Positions 1 to 7,146 of a stretch of DNA of 9,526 bases are shown piece after piece (within the stretch, counting starts at the first letter, position 1; every line of letters starts with the position of its first letter). The position numbers and the translations under genes were made by a program. The stretch is from an uncultured Eubacteriales bacterium (GTDB taxonomy: Bacteria > Bacillota > Clostridia > Christensenellales > Christensenellaceae), in the NCBI GenBank assembly GCA_900545085.1, contig UQXU01000067.1:1-9526 (forward strand), given 5' to 3'. The notes beneath the pieces are model-generated. The model had not been told where the DNA came from, did no database searches, and was given only the letters and a program-made list of their open reading frames with translations.

Positions 1-42
1 GTCTGAGAAATTATCTTTTATTATTGTATTTGTAGTAATCTG

Positions 43-48
43 AAGGAG
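43..48 (+). promoter_or_regulatory. Ribosome binding site of the ligase-ACP-oxoamine synthase gene
   Basis: AAGGAG lies 10 nt before the ATG at 59 and supports that start. Only 58 bp precede the gene in this window. They are AT-rich and show no convincing -35/-10 pair, so the promoter or an upstream operon partner may lie outside. Confidence 0.75.
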
Positions 49-58
49 AAAATCGTAA

Positions 59-3000
59 ATGAAAGAGTGCTTTAATACTCTCGATAAGCTGGCGAGCGAG
101 TTTTCGTATAGAAATATTTATTCAATAATGACGGAGTACGGGGACAAGATTGCGGCGGAGTATGACGATGAGTCAGGCATAAAAAAGCGTACATATCGTG
201 AATACGATATAATGATACGCGGCGGAGCGGCGGCTCTGGCGGCGCAGATGGGAAATTTGGAAAAATCCTATATAGGTATAAAATTGGACAACAACCCCGA
301 TTGGCCTGCTGTTTTTTGGTCTGTAATGATGGCGGGGTATAAGCCCCTGCTGTTGGACTATCGCGGAGATGCGGCGATAACGCTTCATCTTTTGGACACG
401 GCGGGCGCGGTAGCGATAATAACAGACGACAAAGCGGAATACCCTGGCTATGATAAGATAACGCCAACGTCTCTGTTGGGGAAAAAGCTGGATGAAGGCT
501 TTTCTCCGGATTGGGCGGATGAGGTGGCCCTCTGCACGTCCGGCACGACGGGCACGGCGCGCGTGTTCGTCTACAACGGAGATGCCATGGGACATCAGAT
601 GGATAACGCACGCTATTTCCTGAAGGACAACGGCGACATAATGTACGACACTTCGGACGGAGAGTGCAAGAATTTGGCGTTTCTGCCTCTGCACCATATA
701 TTTGGCTTTGTGGCTGTTTATATGTGGTATTCTTTCTTTGGAAAGACGATAGTGTATCTCAAGGATAAATCGCCCAAGACGATAATGGACACGTGCCGAA
801 GGCACGAGGTAACTCATATTTTCTGCGTTCCTATGTTTTGGAACAATGTAACTCAGGGCATAATGCGGAAGGTCGCTCAGGGCGGGGAACGTCAGGAGCG
901 TATGTTCAGACGCATAAGCAGAATCAGTTATTCGACTCAATCCCACGCCAAGCGCAAGGGCAGGAGAGTTATGGGGGCGTCTGTATTTCGCTCGATTCAA
1001 GAGAGCCTGGTCGGAGGTTCTGTTCGGTTTATGATAAACGGCGGAGGACACATACTTCCGGATACGCTGAAAACGATAAATACTATAGGTTATCCTCTTT
1101 ATAACGGCTTCGGCATGACAGAAGCGGGCATAACGTCGGTAGAGTTCAGCTACGACATATGCCAGAGAGTAAAGGGAAGCGTAGGCAAGCCGTTTGAATC
1201 GGTCAAATACAAAATAAGCGACGAAGGCGAGCTGCTCATAAGCGGGAAGTCGCTTTACAGCGGTCAGATGGTCGCGGGAGAATATGTTCCGCGTACTGAC
1301 GAATGGTTCGCGACGGGAGATATCGCCACTCTGCGCGACGGCAAATTGTATATAGAAGGAAGGCTGAAAGAGGTAATAGTAGATCAGTCCGGAGAGAATA
1401 TATACCCCGACGAGCTGGAGGATTACTTCATTCAGATGCCGTATGTAACGGACTATTGCGTCATGGGCGCCAAAATGGGCGGAGATTATGAAGAAGTAAT
1501 AATGGTTATGAAGCTGGAGGAGGACGCCGATGAGAAGGCCATAGCGGCTCTCTCGGAAGAAATATTGGAGGCGAACAACGCTTTGCCGATGGCGAAGAAA
1601 GTGCGCCACGTTCTCATTTCTGATGATCCGCTCCCGGTGGCTAACGGAATAAAAGTACAGCGTCAGAAACTCAGAAAGGCAATAGAGGACGGCTCGTGGA
1701 GATACAGAGAGCTGAATCTCGCGCTGCAAAAGCTGGAAGGCACTCCGGCGGAGAAAATACAGACGGGCGAAACGAAAAAGATAGACGCGGCCGAGGCGGA
1801 CGAATCATTCATAGAGATAAAGAACTTCGTGCGAAGTGTTTTTGCGGATGTTCTCGTGCTTAAAGAGAGTGAAATAGGGGACTTCGACCACTTTGTAAAC
1901 GATCTCGGCGGAGACAGTCTTGCGGTTATCGGCGTAATCTCTCAGCTTGAAGAAAAATATTCGATGTATATTCCTGACGAGGAATTCCAAAATGTAGTCA
2001 ACGTGCAGGAGATAGCCGAGCTTATATATGTGAAGCTGAATGGCGGCGAAGTCTCAAAGCCGGAAGAAAACCAGGAGCATGCGGCTGCATCCGGAGAGCG
2101 AATAACTGATTTCACTCAGACGGAGGAATACAAAATGCTTTTGGATCGCATGAAGCGCGAGATAAAAAATCCGGAGGCAAACCCTTACTTTGTGGCGCAC
2201 GACAGCACGGTAAGAGATACGAGCGTAATCGGAGGAAAAGAAGTCATAAATCTCGGCTCATACAATTATCTCGGGCTTTCCGGTCATCCTGAGACTGTGG
2301 AAGCGGCGATAGACGCGGTTAAAAAATACGGCACATCTGCGAGCGGAAGCAGAATCCTTGCGGGCGAAAAGACGCTTTATATGAAGCTCGAGGAGGAAAT
2401 TGCGGATTGGAAGCATACAGGAGCTGCAATAGTGATGACGGGCGGTCATTCGACTAATTTGAATTTTATCGGTTCTTTCTGCACGAAGGGAGATCTGATA
2501 ATATATGATGCGCTTTCTCATAATTCCATAACTATGGGATGCCAGCTTTCTCAGGCGGAGAGCAAGGCTTTTCCGCATAATGATACCCGCGCGCTGGAGG
2601 GGATACTGCAGAGCATAACGGGCAAGTTCCGAAAGGTGCTTATTGTCGTGGAAGGTGTGTACAGCATGGACGGCGATATTGCGCCTATACCTGAGTTTAT
2701 AAGGCTGAAGCAGAAGTACGGCGCTTTTCTCATGGTAGACGAGGCGCATTCGACGGGAGTCATCGGCGAGCATGGCGGCGGCGTGGACGATTATTTCGGG
2801 CTGCCGGGAGATGCGATAGATATTAAGATGGGGACTCTGTCCAAGACTCTGGGCACGTGCGGAGGTTATATCGCGGCTAGAAAAGAAATTATTGATTATC
2901 TGAAATACTCCATGCCCGGGTTTGTGTTCACGGCAGGAATAAGCCCGCCTCTCGCGGCGGCTTGCAGAAAGTCTATAGAACTTATCAGACGGGATAACGC

Positions 3001-3322
3001 GCTTGTAAATCAGCTTCATAGAAACATAGCATATATAATAAAAAGGCTAAAGGAATTGGGGCTGGATACCTGCTCCGCAAAGGAATCGGCGATAGTACCC
3101 GTTATGATAGGGCCTGATGATCTGGCGTTTGAAATATCTCATGAGCTGCTAATGAACGGCGTGTTTATACCGCCGGCGGTGTTCCCCGCGGTTCCGAAGG
3201 GTCAGAGCAGGCTGAGACTCTCTATAAGTGCGGCTCACTCTATCGAGCAGCTTGAGGAAGCGGCGCAGACTATAGCGCGCGTATGCTCAGAGCATGGAGT
3301 AGAGCTGAAACCGCAAATATAA
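59..3322 (+). CDS. Fusion of acyl-activating ligase, acyl carrier protein and PLP-dependent alpha-oxoamine synthase
   Basis: This 1087-residue, probably cytosolic protein has three domains. Residues ~20-545 are an ANL-family adenylating domain of fatty acyl-CoA synthetase type: TSGTTG at 160-165, LPLHH at 209-213, NGFGMTE at 349-355, TGD at 419-421, GRLKEVI at 434-440, and an A10-like segment with the presumed catalytic Lys532. Residues ~585-660 are an acyl carrier domain with GGDS, Ser620 being the phosphopantetheine site. Residues ~685-1080 are a class II PLP enzyme of the BioF/KBL/serine palmitoyltransferase family, with His821 (ring stacking), Asp894 and His897 (VDEAHSTG) and the Schiff-base Lys929 (TLSKT). 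The family condenses an acyl thioester with an amino acid and releases CO2. Inferred role: activate a fatty or other acid, load it on its own ACP, and make a 2-aminoketone. The acyl chain and amino acid are unknown. The TSGTTG loop continues as TARV rather than xPKG. No tailoring enzymes are adjacent. Domain calls are firm; the product is inference. Confidence 0.9.
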   Translation: MKECFNTLDKLASEFSYRNIYSIMTEYGDKIAAEYDDESGIKKRTYREYDIMIRGGAAALAAQMGNLEKSYIGIKLDNNPDWPAVFWSVMMAGYKPLLLDYRGDAAITLHLLDTAGAVAIITDDKAEYPGYDKITPTSLLGKKLDEGFSPDWADEVALCTSGTTGTARVFVYNGDAMGHQMDNARYFLKDNGDIMYDTSDGECKNLAFLPLHHIFGFVAVYMWYSFFGKTIVYLKDKSPKTIMDTCRRHEVTHIFCVPMFWNNVTQGIMRKVAQGGERQERMFRRISRISYSTQSHAKRKGRRVMGASVFRSIQESLVGGSVRFMINGGGHILPDTLKTINTIGYPLYNGFGMTEAGITSVEFSYDICQRVKGSVGKPFESVKYKISDEGELLISGKSLYSGQMVAGEYVPRTDEWFATGDIATLRDGKLYIEGRLKEVIVDQSGENIYPDELEDYFIQMPYVTDYCVMGAKMGGDYEEVIMVMKLEEDADEKAIAALSEEILEANNALPMAKKVRHVLISDDPLPVANGIKVQRQKLRKAIEDGSWRYRELNLALQKLEGTPAEKIQTGETKKIDAAEADESFIEIKNFVRSVFADVLVLKESEIGDFDHFVNDLGGDSLAVIGVISQLEEKYSMYIPDEEFQNVVNVQEIAELIYVKLNGGEVSKPEENQEHAAASGERITDFTQTEEYKMLLDRMKREIKNPEANPYFVAHDSTVRDTSVIGGKEVINLGSYNYLGLSGHPETVEAAIDAVKKYGTSASGSRILAGEKTLYMKLEEEIADWKHTGAAIVMTGGHSTNLNFIGSFCTKGDLIIYDALSHNSITMGCQLSQAESKAFPHNDTRALEGILQSITGKFRKVLIVVEGVYSMDGDIAPIPEFIRLKQKYGAFLMVDEAHSTGVIGEHGGGVDDYFGLPGDAIDIKMGTLSKTLGTCGGYIAARKEIIDYLKYSMPGFVFTAGISPPLAAACRKSIELIRRDNALVNQLHRNIAYIIKRLKELGLDTCSAKESAIVPVMIGPDDLAFEISHELLMNGVFIPPAVFPAVPKGQSRLRLSISAAHSIEQLEEAAQTIARVCSEHGVELKPQI

Positions 3323-3356
3323 TGCTTTAAAATAAATACTTCGGCGTAAATAAAAA

Positions 3357-3391
3357 AGACGGCACGGTTTAACTCTGCGCCGTCTCTTTTT
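3357..3391. terminator. Bidirectional terminator between convergent genes
   Basis: AGACGGC at 3357-3363 pairs with GCCGTCT at 3379-3385. On the plus strand the stem is followed by CTTTTT (3386-3391). On the minus strand it is followed by a run of six T (complement of 3352-3357). It can therefore end both the fusion gene from the left and the serine acetyltransferase gene from the right. The rest of the 3323-3401 gap shows nothing else. Confidence 0.85.
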
Positions 3392-3401
3392 ATGCTGAGG
3401 C

Positions 3402-4334
3402 TTATGGTTCTTCTATGCTTATGTTTGGATTGGGGGTAGAGTTGTATACTCTGGTGTGCGGAGGGACGGAATGCACAAGCCAGACGTTGCCGCCTATGAT
3501 GCTGCCTTCGCCCACCGTCGTGTCGCCGCCGAGAATAGTCGCGCCGGAGTATATCACCACGTTATTTTCTATGTTGGGATGACGCTTCACGCCTTTTACA
3601 GGCATGCCCGCGTCGTCCATTTCAAAACTCTTAGCGCCCAAGGTGACGCCCTGATACAGCTTTACATTGTCGCCGATTACACATGTCTCGCCTATGACTA
3701 CGCCGGTGCCGTGATCTATGAAGAAATGTCTGCCGATTGTAGCGCCGGGGTGGATGTCTATGCCGGTTTGCTGATGAGCGTATTCTGTCATTACGCGGGG
3801 GATGATCGGCACGCCCAGTTCAAAGAGTTTGTGAGCCATGCGGTATATGCTAACGGCTTCTATAGACGGGTAGCCGAGGAGTATCTCTTCTGTATATATA
3901 GCAGCGGGATCGCCTTCGTATGCCGCTTGAATATCAGTCGCGAGAGTGCGGCGTATGTCCGGCAGACTGCGCAGGAAGGCGATGGTCACGTCGTCCGCCT
4001 CTGTTTCGCATTCGTGGCAGCTTTCGGTGTGCTCATGATCTCCGTTTATTCGGCATTTGTTCATGAGTACGTCTTTGATTATAGAATGCAGCATCATGGC
4101 CGCTGTGTTAAGGCTGCCCGTGACCTGCGCTCCGAGATATGCGCTGTCGTTGAAATCGCTGGCGTACAGCGTGGGATATAGAGACGCTTTCAGCGTTTCT
4201 ATCAGTTCAATAACGCGGCTGCGCATACCGTAGCCGCTGATGTTGCCCTTTATGAATTGGTCGACATTTATTTCTACCAGGAGTTCGGCCATATCCTGGG
4301 ATCTGGTGCGCATCCAGGCGCTTATTTTGCTCAT
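3402..4334 (-). CDS. cysE: Serine O-acetyltransferase (EpsC/CysE type)
   Basis: Transfers acetyl from acetyl-CoA to L-serine, giving O-acetylserine for cysteine synthase. It is 310 residues, close to the longer EpsC-type family. The C-terminal half is a left-handed beta-helix of hexapeptide repeats (~190-295). It contains the catalytic pair of the family: Asp193 in GIDIHPG, equivalent to E. coli CysE Asp143, and His208 in DHGTG, equivalent to His158. The N-terminal half is a helical assembly domain. A Cys/His-rich stretch (Cys94, His100, His102, Cys106, His107, Cys109) interrupts it. The ATG at 4334 has AAAGGG 6 nt upstream (4341-4346). The gene is divergent from metA, which makes the parallel activated homoserine, so the pair suggests a sulfur amino acid locus. 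The tail ends in IEEP rather than the terminal Ile with which E. coli CysE binds CysK, so complex formation with cysteine synthase cannot be assumed. Confidence 0.93.
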   Translation of the reverse strand: MSKISAWMRTRSQDMAELLVEINVDQFIKGNISGYGMRSRVIELIETLKASLYPTLYASDFNDSAYLGAQVTGSLNTAAMMLHSIIKDVLMNKCRINGDHEHTESCHECETEADDVTIAFLRSLPDIRRTLATDIQAAYEGDPAAIYTEEILLGYPSIEAVSIYRMAHKLFELGVPIIPRVMTEYAHQQTGIDIHPGATIGRHFFIDHGTGVVIGETCVIGDNVKLYQGVTLGAKSFEMDDAGMPVKGVKRHPNIENNVVIYSGATILGGDTTVGEGSIIGGNVWLVHSVPPHTRVYNSTPNPNISIEEP

Positions 4335-4370
4335 ATTATTCCCTTTCTGTCTGCGGTTAAATTAATCTAA

Positions 4371-4391
4371 TCTCCGGCGGGGAGCCGGAGA
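4371..4391 (-). promoter_or_regulatory. Perfect hairpin in the cysE leader
   Basis: TCTCCGGC, a 5-nt loop and GCCGGAGA form a perfect 8-bp GC-rich stem in the predicted ~88-nt 5' leader of the serine acetyltransferase mRNA, about 25 nt before its ribosome binding site. The downstream side is only loosely U-rich (TTAGATTAATTT), so it is at best a weak attenuator. It could instead stabilise the transcript. The leader is too short for a complete T-box, and no T-box sequence was found. Confidence 0.5.
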
Positions 4392-4429
4392 CCTATGCGC
4401 CGATTTTACAGTTTACTCAATCTTCGGCT

Positions 4430-4459
4430 ATAATAACATAAATATATGAGCTATGTCAA
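4430..4459 (-). promoter_or_regulatory. Promoter of cysE (sigma-A type)
   Basis: On the minus strand a perfect TTGACA (complement of 4454-4459) is followed after 18 nt by TATTAT (complement of 4430-4435). With 17 nt spacing the register reads TTATTA. The predicted transcription start is near 4423, giving a leader of about 88 nt. Confidence 0.75.
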
Positions 4460-4484
4460 TTTATGGTGAGAACTAAACTTGCGG

Positions 4485-4513
4485 TGTACAAGCTTGAAAA
4501 AAAAGAGTATAAT
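4485..4513 (+). promoter_or_regulatory. Promoter of metA (sigma-A type)
   Basis: TGTACA at 4485-4490 (4 of 6 matches to TTGACA), a 17-nt spacer and a perfect TATAAT at 4508-4513. The predicted start is near 4520, leaving a leader of about 30 nt. That leaves no room for a SAM riboswitch or T-box. The ribosome binding site AGGGGGA is at 4539-4545. Confidence 0.7.
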
Positions 4514-4550
4514 AAATCCAAAACAGATTTGAGTTATTAGGGGGACTTCA

Positions 4551-5477
4551 ATGCCAATTAACATACCTGCGAAACTGCCCGCGGCGGAAATACTCACGGG
4601 CGAGGGAATATTTGTGATGACTGACGAGAGGGCGAGCTCTCAGGACATACGCCCGCTCAAAATATGTATATTAAATATAATGCCGACTAAAATCGTCACA
4701 GAGACGCAGCTGCTGCGCCTGTTGGGCAACTCGCCCATTCAGGTGGAGATCGTGCTGCTCCGGCCCTGCGGCCATGAATCGAGGAATACCTCCGAGACTC
4801 ATCTCGAACAGTTTTATAAAACATTCGACGAGGTGCGCTCGGAGAGATTCGACGGCATGATAATAACCGGCGCGCCGGTAGAGCTTATGGACTTTGATGA
4901 AGTGGATTATTGGTCGGAGCTGGTGGAGATAATGGAGTGGACAAAGACGAATGTCTATTCTACTTTGCATATATGCTGGGGCGCTCAGGCGGCTTTGTAT
5001 TATCATTACGGCATAGAAAAAATAGAGCTGAAGCAGAAAATGTTCGGGGTTTTTGAACACTATCTTGAGAACAACTCATTTCAGCTCACGCGCGGATTCG
5101 ACGAGGTGTTTTACGCTCCTCATTCGAGACATACGGGTATAGACGAGGCTGCCGTCGAAGCGAACCCCAAGCTGGAGATTGTCAGCCGCTCGGACGATGC
5201 GGGGATATATATAATATACGCTAAAAAGGGTCGTCAGATATTTGTTACAGGTCATTCGGAGTACGACGTGGATACGCTCAAAAAGGAGTACGACCGCGAC
5301 GTAGGCCGTGGTCTGCCGATTAACGTTCCGTACAATTACTATCCCGATGACGATCCGAGCAGAACGCCCGTCGTGCGCTGGCGCAGCCATGCGAACCTTC
5401 TGTTCAGCAATTGGCTCAACTATTATGTGTATCAGGATACGCCGTTCGATCTGGGTCAGCTCGTCAAAGCGGAATGA
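4551..5477 (+). CDS. metA: Homoserine O-acetyltransferase, MetA family
   Basis: Acylates L-homoserine as the committed step of methionine synthesis. The 308 residues match the family's usual length along the whole chain. The catalytic nucleophile Cys142 lies in HICWGAQA, and His235 and Glu237 in VTGHSEYD complete the class I glutamine amidotransferase-like active site. The acyl-donor residue is Glu111 (GAPVELMDF). In characterised MetA proteins Glu at this position goes with acetyl-CoA and Gly (E. coli) with succinyl-CoA, so O-acetylhomoserine is the predicted product even though automatic annotation often calls the family succinyltransferase. The ATG start is supported by AGGGGGA 5 nt upstream. 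The gene is monocistronic, between its own promoter and terminator, and divergent from serine acetyltransferase. Isoleucine is coded by ATA in 18 of 24 cases. Confidence 0.95.
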   Translation: MPINIPAKLPAAEILTGEGIFVMTDERASSQDIRPLKICILNIMPTKIVTETQLLRLLGNSPIQVEIVLLRPCGHESRNTSETHLEQFYKTFDEVRSERFDGMIITGAPVELMDFDEVDYWSELVEIMEWTKTNVYSTLHICWGAQAALYYHYGIEKIELKQKMFGVFEHYLENNSFQLTRGFDEVFYAPHSRHTGIDEAAVEANPKLEIVSRSDDAGIYIIYAKKGRQIFVTGHSEYDVDTLKKEYDRDVGRGLPINVPYNYYPDDDPSRTPVVRWRSHANLLFSNWLNYYVYQDTPFDLGQLVKAE

Positions 5478-5490
5478 TAAAATGCTTATT

Positions 5491-5521
5491 AAAGACTTCT
5501 CGCGTTGGGGGAAGTCTTTTT
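5491..5521 (+). terminator. Rho-independent terminator of metA
   Basis: AAAGACTTC (5491-5499) and GAAGTCTTT (5511-5519) form a perfect 9-bp stem with an 11-nt loop, and five T (5517-5521) end it. It starts 13 nt after the metA stop. Confidence 0.88.
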
Positions 5522-5535
5522 GGCATAACAAAAGA

Positions 5536-5563
5536 CCGAGTGATTAAACTCGGCCGTTTTTTT
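5536..5563. terminator. Second, bidirectional terminator between metA and murC
   Basis: CCGAGT (5536-5541) and ACTCGG (5548-5553) form a 6-bp stem with a 6-nt loop. A run of seven T follows on the plus strand (5557-5563). On the minus strand the stem is followed by TCTTTTG, so it probably ends murC from the right and backs up the metA terminator from the left. Confidence 0.75.
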
Positions 5564-5574
5564 ACGAATTAGTA

Positions 5575-6957
5575 TCAATCGTCGAGCAATATAAGCTGTT
5601 GCTTGTTGACGTCGCCTGAGCCTAAGGTCAGGACTATATCACCCGGCTGCCATCTGTCGCGCAGGTAGTCGCGTATTTCGCGGAATGTGGGGAGATATAC
5701 GCAGTTGTTGGAGTGCGCGTTTATGGCGGATACGAGATCTCTGGCGTGTATATCACCCGTGTCTATATCTCTGCCCGGGTATATGTCAGGGACGAGAACC
5801 ATGTCTGCGTTGTCGAAGGCAGATGCGTATTTGTCCTTGAGAGTGCGGGCGCGAGTGTAAGAATTGCACTGGAAAAGTACCCAGAGCTTGCGGTGAGGAT
5901 AGTTATGAGCTGCTTCGAGGCACGCTTTAATTTCGCTCGGATGATGCGCGTAATCGTGGAAAATGGTCACGCCGTCCTTTTCGCCGACTTTTTCGAAGCG
6001 TCTGCCCGCGAGGTGGTAGTCCGCAAGGTCTTTAGCGCATTCGTCTATGGAGATTCCGAATACTTCATGTGCTAAAGCGGCGGCGGCCAGCGCGTTGGCT
6101 GCGTTGTGCATACCGGGGACGTTAAGCTTGATTTTTCCTAGGTTTTCTCCGCGGCATATGACGTCAAACTCAGGCGCTCCCATGTCGTCGAATTTAACTG
6201 ATTTGATGCAGTAATCTGCGTTGCCGGAGGCGCTGTACGTTACGACCTTGGGAGGAGTGCAGCGGGCGAGGGCTTTCATGTTGTTTTTGTCGTCTATGTT
6301 GATGAAAAGCACGCCGTCCTCGGGCAAAAGAGCTATGAAATCCACAAAGGCGTCTATTATCTCGTCTATGTCTTTATAATAGTCCAGATGATCGTCGTCT
6401 ATATTATTCAATATAATTGCGCTCGGGTGCAGACTCATGAAGCTGCGGACGTATTCGCAGGCTTCGGTTATAAATATATCGCTGTTTCCGAGACAAACGC
6501 CGCCCGAGAGGAAGTCTACCATGCCGCCGACGTGGACGGTCGGGTCTATGCCGGAGTCTTTTGTGATACACGCCAGCATAGACGTGATGGTTGTCTTGCC
6601 GTGGCAGCCGGATACGCCGACGACTTGATTGTAGTTTGCGCTTATCATACCCAGGAGCTGCGCGCGTTCTATCATCATTATGTCATGCTGAACGGCGTAT
6701 GCGAACTCGGGGTTTGTGGGTTTGATAGCGGGAGTGTAGACGATGAGAGAGGCGTCTTTGGCGTAGGATTCGTCGTGACCGATTTTTACGTCGATTCCGG
6801 AGTCCATGAGAGTTTTTGTGAAAGAGGACTCTTTTATGTCGCTGCCGTCTACATTATATCCCAGATTGCTGAGGATTTGAGCCAGCCCGCTCATAGAGCA
6901 GCCGCCGATTCCTATAAAATGTATCTTTTTGTCTTTATAATCAGTTAATTTAATCAT
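5575..6957 (-). CDS. murC: UDP-N-acetylmuramate--L-alanine ligase
   Basis: Cytosolic Mur ligase that uses ATP to join L-alanine to UDP-MurNAc, the first amino acid of the peptidoglycan stem peptide. The 460 residues are normal for MurC. The N-terminal Rossmann-like domain has GIGGCSMSGLA (16-26), the MurC hallmark. The central ATPase domain has the P-loop GCHGKTT (117-123) with Lys121, DDDHLDYY (187-194) and PGMHNAANALAA (291-302). The C-terminal domain has HDYAHHPSE (344-352) and LGSGDVNK (455-462 region). Some signatures are non-standard: GCHGKTT for GTHGKTT, EACEYVRSF for EADESDxSF, FQCNSYTRA for FQPHxYSRT. An in-frame ATG at 7008 would add 17 residues, but it lies only 14 nt past the -10 box with no Shine-Dalgarno. 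The ATG at 6957 has AAAGGA upstream (6972-6977, rather long spacing) and begins MIKL just before the fold, so it is preferred. A second MurC elsewhere in the genome cannot be excluded. Confidence 0.88.
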   Translation of the reverse strand: MIKLTDYKDKKIHFIGIGGCSMSGLAQILSNLGYNVDGSDIKESSFTKTLMDSGIDVKIGHDESYAKDASLIVYTPAIKPTNPEFAYAVQHDIMMIERAQLLGMISANYNQVVGVSGCHGKTTITSMLACITKDSGIDPTVHVGGMVDFLSGGVCLGNSDIFITEACEYVRSFMSLHPSAIILNNIDDDHLDYYKDIDEIIDAFVDFIALLPEDGVLFINIDDKNNMKALARCTPPKVVTYSASGNADYCIKSVKFDDMGAPEFDVICRGENLGKIKLNVPGMHNAANALAAAALAHEVFGISIDECAKDLADYHLAGRRFEKVGEKDGVTIFHDYAHHPSEIKACLEAAHNYPHRKLWVLFQCNSYTRARTLKDKYASAFDNADMVLVPDIYPGRDIDTGDIHARDLVSAINAHSNNCVYLPTFREIRDYLRDRWQPGDIVLTLGSGDVNKQQLILLDD

Positions 6958-7021
6958 GTCAGATAAGGTTTTCCTTTCGGAGCATGGGCTTTCGCGCCAA
7001 TGCTGCATATTGCTAAAGATG

Positions 7022-7050
7022 ATTATATCAAATTTTTACGTTGCTAACAA
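7022..7050 (-). promoter_or_regulatory. Promoter of murC (sigma-A type)
   Basis: On the minus strand TTGTTA (complement of 7045-7050), a 17-nt spacer and a perfect TATAAT (complement of 7022-7027). Transcription would begin near 7015, about 60 nt before the preferred murC start at 6957. Confidence 0.65.
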
Positions 7051-7086
7051 GTCTAAATGTTTATCACAGGAAATGTCATAGAACGG

Positions 7087-7114
7087 TTGAAATCCGAATT
7101 ATTTGGTATATAAT
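7087..7114 (+). promoter_or_regulatory. Promoter of purR (sigma-A type)
   Basis: TTGAAA at 7087-7092, a 16-nt spacer and TATAAT at 7109-7114. The -35 box overlaps PurBox 1, and the start region (near 7121) abuts PurBox 2. The ribosome binding site GGAGG is at 7137-7141. Confidence 0.7.
7090..7102 (+). promoter_or_regulatory. PurBox 1 (PurR operator half)
   Basis: AAATCCGAATTAT matches the PurR-family operator consensus AWWWCCGAACWWT at 12 of 13 positions; only the C after CCGAA differs. It overlaps the -35 box of purR and is paired with the inverted copy at 7122-7134. Confidence 0.8.
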
Positions 7115-7121
7115 ATAGAGT

Positions 7122-7134
7122 ATAGTTCGGAATT
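7122..7134 (-). promoter_or_regulatory. PurBox 2 (PurR operator half, inverted)
   Basis: On the minus strand AATTCCGAACTAT matches AWWWCCGAACWWT at all 13 positions. The two boxes are inverted, 19 nt apart, with their dyad centred at 7112, inside the -10 box. Paired inverted PurBoxes are how Bacillus subtilis PurR recognises its operators. Confidence 0.85.
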
Positions 7135-7146
7135 TTGGAGGAAGGC

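Noticed and set aside
173..1729. A 518-codon open frame on the minus strand inside the fusion gene
   Set aside because: It is the reverse-strand shadow of a strongly coding gene with clear domains; its translation is rich in Arg, Tyr, His and Ile with no known motif. Codon bias on the plus strand explains the absence of stops.
4418..4430. Single PurBox-like match (11 of 13) near the cysE transcription start
   Set aside because: PurR operators need a second inverted box at suitable spacing, and none is present; a lone CCGAA core is expected by chance at this length.
4335..4430. T-box or SAM-type riboswitch ahead of cysE
   Set aside because: The predicted leader is about 88 nt with one hairpin and no T-box core or terminator/antiterminator pair, too short for those elements.
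6958..7008. N-terminal extension of MurC from the ATG at 7008
   Set aside because: That ATG is 14 nt past the predicted -10 box with no Shine-Dalgarno, and the extra residues lie outside the conserved MurC fold.
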